A DNA stretch of 64,000 nt from Verrucomicrobiota bacterium (GTDB lineage: Bacteria; Verrucomicrobiota; Verrucomicrobiia; Opitutales; Opitutaceae). The position numbers were made by a program, and so were the translations under genes. Shown in pieces: positions 1 through 7,833 of this stretch. Below the pieces are notes generated by a model. The model was not told the origin of the DNA. It ran no database searches and worked only from the letters and a program-made list of their open reading frames with translations. The stretch spans positions 1 to 64,000 of the forward strand of contig JAEKKV010000011.1 in the NCBI GenBank assembly GCA_019510185.1, read 5' to 3'. How positions within the stretch are numbered: position 1 is the stretch's first letter; each line of letters opens with the position of its first letter.

Positions 1-1484
1 GGCACCGGGACAAATTGCTCTCCTGATTTCTGGAAAACCAAACCGTCCTCCGTTCCCGCCCAGATCCGACCGGCGGAATCTTCGGCCAAGGAAAGCACAT
101 GGGTCAACCCGCCGGTCTCAGGCATACGCAGGTCCTGCCCCGCCTGGTGACGGACGAGCGGACCCTTGACTATCGCCGCCCATAAAACCTCGTTCCGGTC
201 CACCAGCAAGGCTGTGACAAAATTAAGCAAGGATTCACGGCGGAACGTCCCCTCACTCGAATGGAACAGGCCGCCCCCGGTGCCCACCCACACTCCGCCG
301 GCCGGATCGGCATGGACTGTCACGATACCCCTCGGCAAGTCAGACCAGCCGCTCGGAACGGTAAACGTGTGATTGGTCGCGTCGGTCGCACGCACGAGCA
401 TGTTGTTGCGCCCCGCCAGCCAGAGCCTCCCCTCTTTGTCCGCGCATACGGAATAGGTGTCGTCATCGCGTAATCCATCCTTGGTCTGCCGCAGGTGGAA
501 CCGACGCGCATGCAGACGGCTCACCCCTCCGGACTGTGTCCCCACCCAGATGTCGCCCTCACGATCCTCAAAGATGAACGACACCGCGCCCCCCTCCACC
601 GGCACCCTCGCCCAATTCCCGTCCCGGAACCTCATCAAGCCGGCATTGCTCGTCCCCAGCCAAAGAGTCCCCGACGAATCCTCCATCATCATATGCGCGG
701 AAAGCGCACTCAAATCCGCCGCGGTTTCTTGCGAGCCATCCGGATGGTAACGCACCAGCCTATCGCCACGTATCGCCCACATCCCGCCATCCCCGGCTCG
801 CGCCAAATGCTCGCTCCCACCGGCTGGATCAATCGATTGAAAACGCTTCCCGTCAAACGGGCCGCAGCCGGCCGTGTTGGCATACCAGATCGTTCCGTTG
901 GCCGTTGAAGCGACTTCGTTGTCATGGGCTTTCCCACTTCCGACGGCCAAGCCATCCTGTTTGGAGTAGGCGGTGAGCTGACCATCCACCCAGCGTGACA
1001 CCCTGATCGGATCCTCGTAGCCAAACCAGACCGCTCCGGAAGCGTCTTGGGCAAACGAAGTCGTCCATCCCGTCATGAGCGGCGCGAGCGGCGCGATCAC
1101 GTGAAATCGATCGCCGACCCGCCGGGCGACACCTCTCCGATCCAAGCCCACCCACAGGCTGCCATCACGAGCGGTGAACAGCGCATGCACCCGATCCGAC
1201 TCCAAGCCCGGAGTATTCTCCGCGTGAAAAATCGTGAACCTCACGCCGTCAAACCGGGTCAATCCGCCCAGCGTTGCCACCCAGAGATAACCATCGGGTG
1301 TCTGCGTGAGGCTCATCACCCGGTTACTGGGCAACCCTTCCTCCATGCCCCAGGTGCGCACAACATAATCCGTCGATACGGAAATCGCGTCCGCCTCGAC
1401 CACCAATGGATCCACGACCGGGAATGCCGACGCGGTGAAAAAAACCATCAACAAAAGCAACAGCCAGTAACGGGGTTTAAACAC
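1..1484 (-). CDS. Two-component sensor-like protein, beta-propeller N-terminal part (3' end outside window)
   Basis: The minus-strand frame is open from a GTG at 1484 to the window edge (about 494 codons). It begins with a hydrophobic leader (FKPRYWLLLLLMVFF), followed by YVVRTWGMEEGLP and repeated propeller-type motifs such as DGYLWVATLGGLTRFDG, DGSLWVGLD, SGTLWLGTSNAGL, EGDIWVGTQSGGV and EGRLWLAGRNN. These are the Reg_prop blades that form the periplasmic sensing region of hybrid or LytTR-linked sensors, which usually end in a Y_Y_Y domain, a membrane helix and a kinase or DNA-binding domain. The C-terminal half lies outside the window, so the output domain is unknown. GTG 1484 was chosen because AAGAGG lies just upstream and it gives a full leader; ATG at 1448 is the alternative. 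A carbohydrate-linked signal is a guess from family habit. Confidence 0.8.
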   Translation of the reverse strand, partial: MFKPRYWLLLLLMVFFTASAFPVVDPLVVEADAISVSTDYVVRTWGMEEGLPSNRVMSLTQTPDGYLWVATLGGLTRFDGVRFTIFHAENTPGLESDRVHALFTARDGSLWVGLDRRGVARRVGDRFHVIAPLAPLMTGWTTSFAQDASGAVWFGYEDPIRVSRWVDGQLTAYSKQDGLAVGSGKAHDNEVASTANGTIWYANTAGCGPFDGKRFQSIDPAGGSEHLARAGDGGMWAIRGDRLVRYHPDGSQETAADLSALSAHMMMEDSSGTLWLGTSNAGLMRFRDGNWARVPVEGGAVSFIFEDREGDIWVGTQSGGVSRLHARRFHLRQTKDGLRDDDTYSVCADKEGRLWLAGRNNMLVRATDATNHTFTVPSGWSDLPRGIVTVHADPAGGVWVGTGGGLFHSSEGTFRRESLLNFVTALLVDRNEVLWAAIVKGPLVRHQAGQDLRMPETGGLTHVLSLAEDSAGRIWAGTEDGLVFQKSGEQFVPV

Positions 1485-1565
1485 GCCCCAACCTCTTATT
1501 GCCGCCCCCACGCTCTGTCCAAGCAAACCAGTCGGAACGGATTTTCACCCCGTCGCCCCATCCTT

Positions 1566-1585
1566 AAGTGAGCTTGAGCTCACTT
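1566..1585. promoter_or_regulatory. 20-bp near-perfect palindrome upstream of the sensor gene
   Basis: AAGTGAGCT and AGCTCACTT (1566-1574 and 1577-1585) are perfect 9-bp inverted arms separated by TG. The site lies about 80 bp upstream of the sensor start and 40 bp from the tmRNA 3' end. It has no U-run on either side, so it looks more like an operator than a terminator. The binding protein is unknown. Confidence 0.4.
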
Positions 1586-1626
1586 CGTGCGCCCAAGGAT
1601 GAACCGGCGGAAACGAAGAATCAAAA

Positions 1627-1979
1627 TGGTGGAGGTGCCGGGATTTGAACCCGGGTCCCCTCGGCCTTTGCACACCGCGTCTACCCTTATGTGCTGGTAT
1701 TTATCTCGCCGGCGTCACGCGACCAACCGCGCTTGGGCTCCGACCAATCCCCGGGTTGAAGATACGACGCAAGGCCCGCGGATGGCTCCTTGCGTTATTC
1801 CTGCTGTCGTCGTCCACGTTGGTTAGCAGGAGTCACCAGGCAGACGTCACTGCATTAAGCAGCGAGGGGCATTTCTTCAGTGTTGCCGTTTGTTTGTTTT
1901 GAACAGGATTTAACGAGAGATGTTCGCTCTCGAAGGGCAGCGGCGCACTCCAACCAAGGGTCGAATCCAGAACACCCCC
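1627..1979 (-). ncRNA. ssrA: tmRNA (one-piece ssrA)
   Basis: tmRNA rescues stalled ribosomes by acting as both tRNA and mRNA. Read on the minus strand, the gene starts GGGGGTGTTCTGGATTCGAC at 1979, the canonical tmRNA 5' sequence. It ends with a T-arm (GGTTCAAATCC) and CACCTCCACCA at 1627, so CCA is encoded. The 5' GGGGGTG pairs with the 3' CACCTCC to make the acceptor stem. The tag reading frame ends ...NGNTEEMPLAA followed by TAA (1855-1857), a typical ssrA degradation tag terminating in LAA-type residues. Size (353 nt) fits a one-piece tmRNA. The exact resume codon cannot be fixed by eye; the tag probably starts a few codons before NGNT. Confidence 0.95.
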
Positions 1980-1998
1980 AAAGTGGGAAGAAGGAATC

Positions 1999-2019
1999 GA
2001 CTGGCGTGCAGCCAGTCAA
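1999..2019 (-). promoter_or_regulatory. Probable ssrA promoter with inverted repeat
   Basis: On the minus strand, TTGACT (2019-2014) is a good -35 element. It is followed after 17 nt by a weak -10 (TTCCTT), about 11 nt before the tmRNA 5' end at 1979. A perfect 7-bp inverted repeat, GACTGGC/GCCAGTC with a 5-nt loop (1999-2017), overlaps the -35 and spacer. Its role is unknown. Confidence 0.45.
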
Positions 2020-2136
2020 AGAACAGGTGGGGCAATCTACGCCCGCCCGCCTGCCGCGCAAGAGCCTTTCCGCCTTTTCGTGCCTCGCTTTGCCCTTGCC
2101 CGCTCACGCCGCCGCGTTGCACTGAACGCCTCTTTC

Positions 2137-4467
2137 ATGGCCGAACCCACCGCCCTGCCCAATCCCGACCACGTGCTCCGCATCACCCAGGAGCTGGGTC
2201 TCAAAGTCCACCAGGTCGCCGCGACCGCCCAGCTACTGAAGGAAGGCGCCACCGTGCCCTTCATCGCCCGCTACCGCAAGGAAGTCACCGGCGAGCTCGA
2301 CGAAGTCCAGATCACCTCGATCCGCGACCGTCTGGAACAGCTCGCCCAGCTTGACGAACGCCGCGCCGTCATCCTCGCCTCGCTCAAGGAGCGCAATCTC
2401 CTCACCGACGCGCTCGCCACCCAAATCGCCAACGCCGAGACACTCGTCCGCCTGGAGGATATCTACCTCCCCTTCCGTCCGAAAAAGCGCACCCGCGCCA
2501 CCATCGCCAAGGAGAAGGGCCTCGAACCCCTCGCCGATCTCCTCTGGACACAAGATCCCGCCGTCGACGTTCCCGCCGCCGCCCAGGCGTATGTCAACCG
2601 CGACTACACGCCGGATGACGGCAAAAACACGCCGCAGAAAATCGCCTCCGCCGACGAGGCCCTCGCCGGTGCGCGCGACATCCTCGCCGAGCGCATCAGC
2701 GACGACGCCGCCAGCCGTGAAAAACTCCGCACCCTCTATCGCGAGAGCGCCGTCATCAGCTCCAAGGTCATCGGCGGCAAGGAGGCCGAAGGCGCCAAGT
2801 TCAAGGACTACTTCGAATGGAGCGAACCCCTCGCCAAGGCTCCTTCGCACCGCGTCCTTGCCATGCGCCGCGGTGAAAAAGAGCTCTTCCTCATGATGCG
2901 CATCACCGTCGACGAGACCCTCGCGCTCGCCGAGCTGGAGCGGCTGGTCGTCAGGGGAAGCTCCCCCGCCGCCGCCCAAGTCCGTCTCGCCGCGCAGGAC
3001 AGTTTGAAGCGCCTCCTCGCCCCCGCGATGGAGACCGAAATGCGCCTCGAATCGAAAAAAGCCGCCGACGTGGCCGCGATCAAGGTCTTCACCGACAACG
3101 TCCGCGAACTCCTCCTCGCCGCGCCCCTCGGCCAGCGCGCCGTGCTCGCCCTCGATCCCGGTTTTCGCACCGGCTGCAAGACCGTGATCCTCGACCGCCA
3201 GGGCAAGCTGCTGCATAACGACGTCGTCTACCCCGACCGCCACGAGGTCGAGGCCGCCGAGAAAATCAAAGGCTTCGTCGAGTTCTTCAAAATCGAGGCC
3301 ATTGCCATCGGCAACGGCACCGCCGGCCGCGAAACCGAGGCCTTTATCCGCGGCCTCAAGCTCCCCTCCTCCATCCCGGTCGTGATGGTCAACGAATCCG
3401 GCGCGTCCATTTACTCCGCCAGCGATGTCGCTCGCGAAGAGTTTCCCGACCACGATCTTACCGTGCGCGGCTCCGTCTCCATCGGCCGCCGTCTGATGGA
3501 TCCCCTCGCCGAACTCGTGAAGCTCGACCCGAAATCCATCGGTGTCGGCCAGTACCAGCACGATGTCGATCAAGCCGCCCTCAAGCGCTCGCTCGACGAT
3601 ACCGTGATCAGCTCCGTCAACGGCGTCGGCGTCGAACTCAACACCGCCTCGAAGCAGCTCCTCAGCCACGTCTCCGGCCTCAACACCCGCACCGCCGCCG
3701 CCATCATCGCCCGTCGCAACGACCAAGGCCCCTTCAAGACCCGCGCCGAGCTTCTGGAGGTTGCCGGCCTCGGACCCAAGGCCTATGAGCAGGCCGCCGG
3801 CTTCCTGCGCATCCGCGACAGCGCCCATCCGCTCGACGCCAGCGCCGTCCACCCCGAACGCTACGCCCTCGTCGAAAAAATGGCCGCCGACCTCGGCTGC
3901 ACCGTCGCCGACCTCCTGCGCGACGAAAAACTCCGCAAAAAGATCAACCTCCAAACCTACGTCACCGACACCGTCGGCTTGCCCACCCTGACGGATATTC
4001 TCGCCGAGCTCGCCAAACCCGGCCGCGATCCGCGCGAAAAATTCGAGGCGTTCAGCTTCCAAGAAGGCGTCAACAAGCCCGAGGACCTGAAGCCCGGCAT
4101 GAAGCTGCCCGGCATCGTGACCAACGTGACCGCCTTCGGTGCCTTCGTGGACATCGGCGTGCACCAAGACGGCCTGGTTCATGTGTCGCAGCTCGCCGAC
4201 AGCTTCGTCAAAGACCCCGCCGCCGTGGTGAAGCCCGGCCAGAAAGTCAGCGTCACCGTGACCGAAGTCGATCTTGCCCGCGGTCGCATCGCCCTCTCGA
4301 TGCGCAGTGCCCCGCAGCTCGGACCCAAGACCCAGGGCGGTCCCGCCGGTGCCGGCCGCACCGGACCGGGGCAGAACCGCAACGACCGTCCCGCCGCGCC
4401 CGCCCCCCGTCCGCAACAGGCGCTCACCAACGACTGGTTCAGCGCCGCGTTGAACAAAAAGCGCTGA
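2137..4467 (+). CDS. tex: Tex family S1 RNA-binding transcription accessory protein
   Basis: This is a cytoplasmic nucleic-acid-binding protein of the Tex/Spt6-like family, linked to transcription and RNA metabolism. At 776 aa it has the usual family length. An N-terminal helical region with FIARYRKEVTGELDEVQ is followed by a YqgF-like RNase H fold near residues 334-460 (VLALDPGFRTGCKT). A helix-hairpin-helix segment lies around 500-540 (LLSHVSGLNTRTAAAI) and a C-terminal S1 domain around 653-722 (GIVTNVTAFGAFVDIGVHQD, LVHVSQLAD). A Pro/Gly-rich tail follows. ATG 2137 (MAEPTALPNPDHVL) was preferred over the in-frame ATG at 2080, because the extra 19 Arg-rich residues have no counterpart in the family. 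It is monocistronic and followed by a strong hairpin. Confidence 0.96.
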   Translation: MAEPTALPNPDHVLRITQELGLKVHQVAATAQLLKEGATVPFIARYRKEVTGELDEVQITSIRDRLEQLAQLDERRAVILASLKERNLLTDALATQIANAETLVRLEDIYLPFRPKKRTRATIAKEKGLEPLADLLWTQDPAVDVPAAAQAYVNRDYTPDDGKNTPQKIASADEALAGARDILAERISDDAASREKLRTLYRESAVISSKVIGGKEAEGAKFKDYFEWSEPLAKAPSHRVLAMRRGEKELFLMMRITVDETLALAELERLVVRGSSPAAAQVRLAAQDSLKRLLAPAMETEMRLESKKAADVAAIKVFTDNVRELLLAAPLGQRAVLALDPGFRTGCKTVILDRQGKLLHNDVVYPDRHEVEAAEKIKGFVEFFKIEAIAIGNGTAGRETEAFIRGLKLPSSIPVVMVNESGASIYSASDVAREEFPDHDLTVRGSVSIGRRLMDPLAELVKLDPKSIGVGQYQHDVDQAALKRSLDDTVISSVNGVGVELNTASKQLLSHVSGLNTRTAAAIIARRNDQGPFKTRAELLEVAGLGPKAYEQAAGFLRIRDSAHPLDASAVHPERYALVEKMAADLGCTVADLLRDEKLRKKINLQTYVTDTVGLPTLTDILAELAKPGRDPREKFEAFSFQEGVNKPEDLKPGMKLPGIVTNVTAFGAFVDIGVHQDGLVHVSQLADSFVKDPAAVVKPGQKVSVTVTEVDLARGRIALSMRSAPQLGPKTQGGPAGAGRTGPGQNRNDRPAAPAPRPQQALTNDWFSAALNKKR

Positions 4468-4486
4468 CCCCGCGCTCCTCCTCCGC

Positions 4487-4528
4487 CCCAACCAAAGTGT
4501 GACCTAATAGGTGACACTTTGGTTTGGG
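4487..4528. terminator. Long hairpin between convergent genes
   Basis: CCCAACCAAAGTGTGACCT and its near-complement AGGTGACACTTTGGTTTGGG form a stem of about 18 bp with one G-G mismatch, one bulged T and an AAT loop. It lies between tex (plus) and the acyltransferase gene (minus), where a bidirectional terminator is expected. There is no long U-run on either side, so termination strength is uncertain. Confidence 0.6.
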
Positions 4529-4593
4529 CGACGGCCATGAAACGAAGCGAAAGGTCGCTTTATTTAGGTTGTACCACCGAGACCGCCGTTGAG

Positions 4594-6276
4594 TCAGCTT
4601 GCCGCCGCCACCAATCTGCGCCCCGGGACTTCGGTGCGGTGCACGCCACGCGGGCGGTAGCCGAGGGAGTCGGAACAGCCCAGTAGGTCCGCCATCAGAT
4701 AAATAATGCTCAGCCACATTTCGGTGCCTTGTAGCGAGGGTTCATGGCGCGCGACCACAAAATCAAAGCCCCTCCGCGTCTGCCAATGCGCAAGCACCTT
4801 GGGCAATCGCTTCGCCACCCATGCCTCGATTTCGTCGCGGCGATGCACGGTCTGCTTCCGGCACAGCCACAACGGATGCACCACATCGAGCACGTGACAG
4901 GCATCGTCTGTCTTGCCGTTGAAAAACGCCGTGTCGGTTGCATGCGTGAGGATCGTATCGATCGCCTTCTCCGGATACGGCAACGGTCTGCCATACTGTG
5001 CGTAGGTGCCGCGTGTCAGCCGGTAGAATCCGTTCACCGGCTGCTGCCAACGCGTTTTCTCCGTCGGACTGCCCCAAAGCCCGGTCATCGGGTCGCATCG
5101 CTTGTCCAACCACGCAAAAAGCTCCTTCAGCGGCGGGCGATGCCCGAAATAGCGCGCGTTGGGCAGCACGCTGGAGGCGTAACAATCAATCCAGTCGCCG
5201 GCGTGCCAGGCCAGTTCGGCCCACGGCAACGACGCCAGTTTTCGCCGCAGGCGAAGCTTCGTGATGTCAGCCGCCGTCGCCACCGGATGCGCCAGGTTTG
5301 AGCCCAGACACTCCAAAGCGTAGCCGACGGCCATGGTGTTGTAGTACCACGTGTCGTCCGGATTCGCCGGCGGCTTCGCCTCATGCAGCCGGTCTTCCGG
5401 AATGTGCTCGGGCACCACCCCGGTTTCACGATCCTGAAAATCCCGCAAGCGTGTCACCCACTCCGCGGCGGTATAGCCCGGCGCCACCCGTCCAAACATC
5501 GCCGCAACCTCCACCGCATCGCACCACGGACGCACGCGTTTTTTCTCTCCCTTTTGATTCAGATAGAGGACTCCGGTCGTCCTGGTTTTCGCCTGATAGG
5601 CCTTGAGCACGTCGTCGAGTTGTTCGCCGACCTTTTGACCGAAACGCTCCAGCTTCGCCTCCAACGAACCCGACGGCACGGACCGCTTCCGCATGCGAAT
5701 CACCCGGGCGGGATTGCCGCCCATGATGGCGTATTCGGGCACGTCCTTGGTGACCACCGCCCCGGCGGCCAGGATACTGTGACTGCCCACCCTCACCCCA
5801 TCGACGATCATCACATGCGCCCCGATCCAAATGTCGTCGCCAAGCACGATGCCCTTGCTCGTGTGCGGCTGCTGCCAGATCGGACGTTCTGTATCCGAAA
5901 ATCCGTGATTGAAGCCCGTGAGGCACGCGTAGGCACCGATGCGAATGCCATCCCCGCCTCGAATCACACCGCGCAACGTCGCAAACGGGTTGATCGTGCA
6001 GTAATTCCCCAAATGAACCTCGCCCGTCACATAGGCATGCGCCGCGACAAAGCCGTGCGCCCCCAGCTTAAACGAAGCGCCCGGCTTGCCGGTGATCGAT
6101 GCCGACGGCGCCACAAAACAATCCTCGCCCAGCTCAACTCCCGCCATCTTGGTCAGCTCGCCCTGATGGCGTTTTTGCCCCGCCTTTTCCTTCGCATCGG
6201 CCTCATGCTTGAAATACCAGGGCGCATGCTCGAAACGCTGCTGCCGGTAACCGGTGGTCCAGAGCGGGATTTCCAT
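4594..6276 (-). CDS. Hexapeptide-repeat acyltransferase fused to an all-helical C-terminal domain
   Basis: Residues about 40-200 form a left-handed beta-helix acyltransferase (LbH). Isoleucine-patch repeats run through APSASITGKPGASFKLGAHG, GNYCTINPFATLRG and IVLGDDIWIGAHVMIVDGV to GAVVTKDVPEYAIMGGNPA, the typical CoA-binding ending of maltose/galactoside O-acetyltransferases. The remaining 350 residues are a Trp/His-rich helical domain (VTRLRDFQDRETGVVP, NTMAVGYALECLG, HAGDWIDCYASS, PVNGFYRLTRGTYAQYGRPL) resembling an alpha/alpha toroid; no catalytic assignment is possible. ATG 6276 (MEIPLWTTGYRQQRF) is preferred; GTG 6306 and ATG 6300 are possible upstream starts. It is divergent from an AraC regulator. 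A role in modifying or sensing sugars is inferred only from that pairing. Confidence 0.7.
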   Translation of the reverse strand: MEIPLWTTGYRQQRFEHAPWYFKHEADAKEKAGQKRHQGELTKMAGVELGEDCFVAPSASITGKPGASFKLGAHGFVAAHAYVTGEVHLGNYCTINPFATLRGVIRGGDGIRIGAYACLTGFNHGFSDTERPIWQQPHTSKGIVLGDDIWIGAHVMIVDGVRVGSHSILAAGAVVTKDVPEYAIMGGNPARVIRMRKRSVPSGSLEAKLERFGQKVGEQLDDVLKAYQAKTRTTGVLYLNQKGEKKRVRPWCDAVEVAAMFGRVAPGYTAAEWVTRLRDFQDRETGVVPEHIPEDRLHEAKPPANPDDTWYYNTMAVGYALECLGSNLAHPVATAADITKLRLRRKLASLPWAELAWHAGDWIDCYASSVLPNARYFGHRPPLKELFAWLDKRCDPMTGLWGSPTEKTRWQQPVNGFYRLTRGTYAQYGRPLPYPEKAIDTILTHATDTAFFNGKTDDACHVLDVVHPLWLCRKQTVHRRDEIEAWVAKRLPKVLAHWQTRRGFDFVVARHEPSLQGTEMWLSIIYLMADLLGCSDSLGYRPRGVHRTEVPGRRLVAAAS

Positions 6277-6283
6277 GACTTGT

Positions 6284-6324
6284 ATATTTGATCGATTCAT
6301 TATCACTCCAAGATGGATATTTGA
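6284..6324. promoter_or_regulatory. Direct-repeat operator candidate between divergent acyltransferase and araC genes
   Basis: ATATTTGA occurs at 6284-6291 and again at 6317-6324, in the same orientation and 33 bp apart, or about three helical turns. Direct half-sites on one DNA face suit AraC-type regulators, and the site sits between the divergent starts of the acyltransferase and the AraC gene. Confidence 0.4.
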
Positions 6325-6348
6325 CGCATTTATTGGTGTTTTTGTCGC

Positions 6349-7179
6349 ATGCTACGCTACCGGCTCAATTCAACTCCTACACGTTCCCTGCCGCTCAACG
6401 TGCGGTCGGCCGGGTATTACCGCCTCGCGCCAGGCCAGAAGGAAAACCGCGACCCCGGCGGCTTTCTCCAGGTATTCTGGTCCGTCGCCGGCAAGGGACA
6501 ATACACGGCCGTACAAACGGCCCACGTCATCAAGCCGGGAACCGTTTTTTACTACGCCGACGACGAGCCACACCGTCTGGAAGCCGGTCCCGAGGGCTGG
6601 GACTACCGCTGGCTCACCTTCGATGGAAGGTGCCACAAAAGCATCACGCGCGAGTATGCGCTTGGCCGCGCCCAAACCGCCGGCCCCTGCCCTTCTGCGC
6701 TCTTCGAGGAGTTGGACATCGCCTTGCGCGATCCGACGGCGGACGGCGAACTCATCGTTTCCGCCCTGGCCTACAAAATTCTCCTGCTCGCATCCGCTCC
6801 GCAGACGTCAAGTCCGCCTGACAGCCACGACGCCGATAGCGCCGCCGCGGCCAAGGACTGGCTCGACGCCCATTTCACGGACGCGCGCCTCAACATCACC
6901 GGCTTGACGGCGCGGCTCCACCTGCACCGCGCTTCGCTCCATCGCCTTTTTACCCGCCGCTATGGCGTTGCCCCTGTCCAATACCTGGGTCGCCTGCGCA
7001 TGCGCCTCGCCTTGGAACTGTTGTCCGAAACCCAACTGCCCGTTGCCGATGTCGCCGTGCGTTGCGGTCTTCCCGATCACTCTCATTTCTCAAAGCTGAT
7101 TTCGCGGCACACCGGCTTCAGCCCCCGAGTCTACCGACAAAAGCATGCCCGCACCCATGGAGATTCGACGTCTGCCTGA
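6349..7179 (+). CDS. AraC family transcriptional regulator
   Basis: This 276-aa protein has an N-terminal cupin-like ligand-binding region (residues about 20-110: GYYRLAPGQ, GKGQYTAVQTAHVIKPGTVF, ADDEPHRLEA, WDYRWLTFDG). Its C-terminal pair of helix-turn-helix motifs is AraC-type (about 180-270: TARLHLHRASLHRLFTRRYG, PVADVAVRCGLPDHSHFSKL, HTGFSPRVYRQKHA). The ARAC pattern SHFSKLISRHTGFSP is well preserved. The protein probably senses a small molecule, often a sugar in such regulators, and controls the divergent acyltransferase gene through the direct repeats between them. ATG 6349 is the first start in frame; no strong ribosome-binding site is visible, so a slightly later start cannot be excluded. 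Confidence 0.9.
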   Translation: MLRYRLNSTPTRSLPLNVRSAGYYRLAPGQKENRDPGGFLQVFWSVAGKGQYTAVQTAHVIKPGTVFYYADDEPHRLEAGPEGWDYRWLTFDGRCHKSITREYALGRAQTAGPCPSALFEELDIALRDPTADGELIVSALAYKILLLASAPQTSSPPDSHDADSAAAAKDWLDAHFTDARLNITGLTARLHLHRASLHRLFTRRYGVAPVQYLGRLRMRLALELLSETQLPVADVAVRCGLPDHSHFSKLISRHTGFSPRVYRQKHARTHGDSTSA

Positions 7180-7285
7180 AGCCGCCTCCATCAAGGTCGC
7201 GCGCTGAGCCGCTCCAGCCGCTACGCGGATTTTTTTGCCATTTTTGACGCAACAAATCCGCGCGGATGTGCTCTGCTCGACGCGC

Positions 7286-7669
7286 ATGCCCCATATCACC
7301 CCTGAAGTTATCGGCGCGAAGCTCCTGCTTCGCGGTATTCACCTCAACCTCACCGACGCCATGAAGGCCGTCATCCACGAAAAAGTGGGCCGCCTTCTTC
7401 GTCATGAACCCCGGATCGACCGCATCCGCATCGATGTCGATCTCGACAAGACCAAAGGCTCCAAACCCCATTTCATTGCGAAGGGGCAGATCGAAATCGG
7501 CGGCCCTGACCTCATCGCCTCCGTCGACAGCGACGACGCCTACAAGTCGGTCGATCTCCTGATGGACAAGCTCGACGGGCTTCTGCGCAAGCGGCACAGC
7601 GCGCTCAAGGAAAAGCGCCACCACCCCCACGCGGTCGAGCTCGACGCCGCCCTGCCCAAGACCGTTTGA
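7286..7669 (+). CDS. hpf: Ribosome hibernation promoting factor (HPF/RaiA, short form)
   Basis: This 127-aa protein of the HPF/YfiA family binds the 30S mRNA/tRNA channel to silence ribosomes in stationary phase or stress. The beta-alpha-beta-beta-beta-alpha fold is readable: LLLRGIHLNLTDAMKAVIHE, KVGRLLRHEPRIDRIRIDVD, then FIAKGQIEIGGPDLIAS and SDDAYKSVDLLMDKLDGLLR, followed by the basic helix KRHSALKEKRHHPH. It lacks the C-terminal dimerisation domain of long HPF, so it is the short form. ATG 7286 (MPHITPEVIG) is chosen over an in-frame start 51 bp upstream that would add an unrelated N-terminus. It is monocistronic with a clear terminator immediately downstream. Confidence 0.9.
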   Translation: MPHITPEVIGAKLLLRGIHLNLTDAMKAVIHEKVGRLLRHEPRIDRIRIDVDLDKTKGSKPHFIAKGQIEIGGPDLIASVDSDDAYKSVDLLMDKLDGLLRKRHSALKEKRHHPHAVELDAALPKTV

Positions 7670-7697
7670 TTCGCACCAGTCCGCGCCGGTTCACGAA

Positions 7698-7724
7698 CGC
7701 GACGGAATTTCCGTCGCGTTTTTT
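7698..7724 (+). terminator. Rho-independent terminator after hpf
   Basis: CGCGACGG and CCGTCGCG form a perfect 8-bp stem with an AATTT loop, followed by six T residues (7719-7724). It lies 28 bp after the hpf stop. Confidence 0.9.
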
Positions 7725-7833
7725 GCGTCCGTGCCCCGGACCACGAATCGATCTTTCCCGGGGCGGATAATTATCTCCGCCGCTGTCAAAATTCGCTCGG
7801 CACCCGGCGGAATGAGGGACTAGCCTTCGAGTC

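Noticed and set aside
2233..4491. Long open frame antisense to tex, Gly/Ala/Glu/Asp rich
   Set aside because: It mirrors tex codons (GC bias at the third position), lacks any domain and has no start context. Tex is unmistakable on the other strand.
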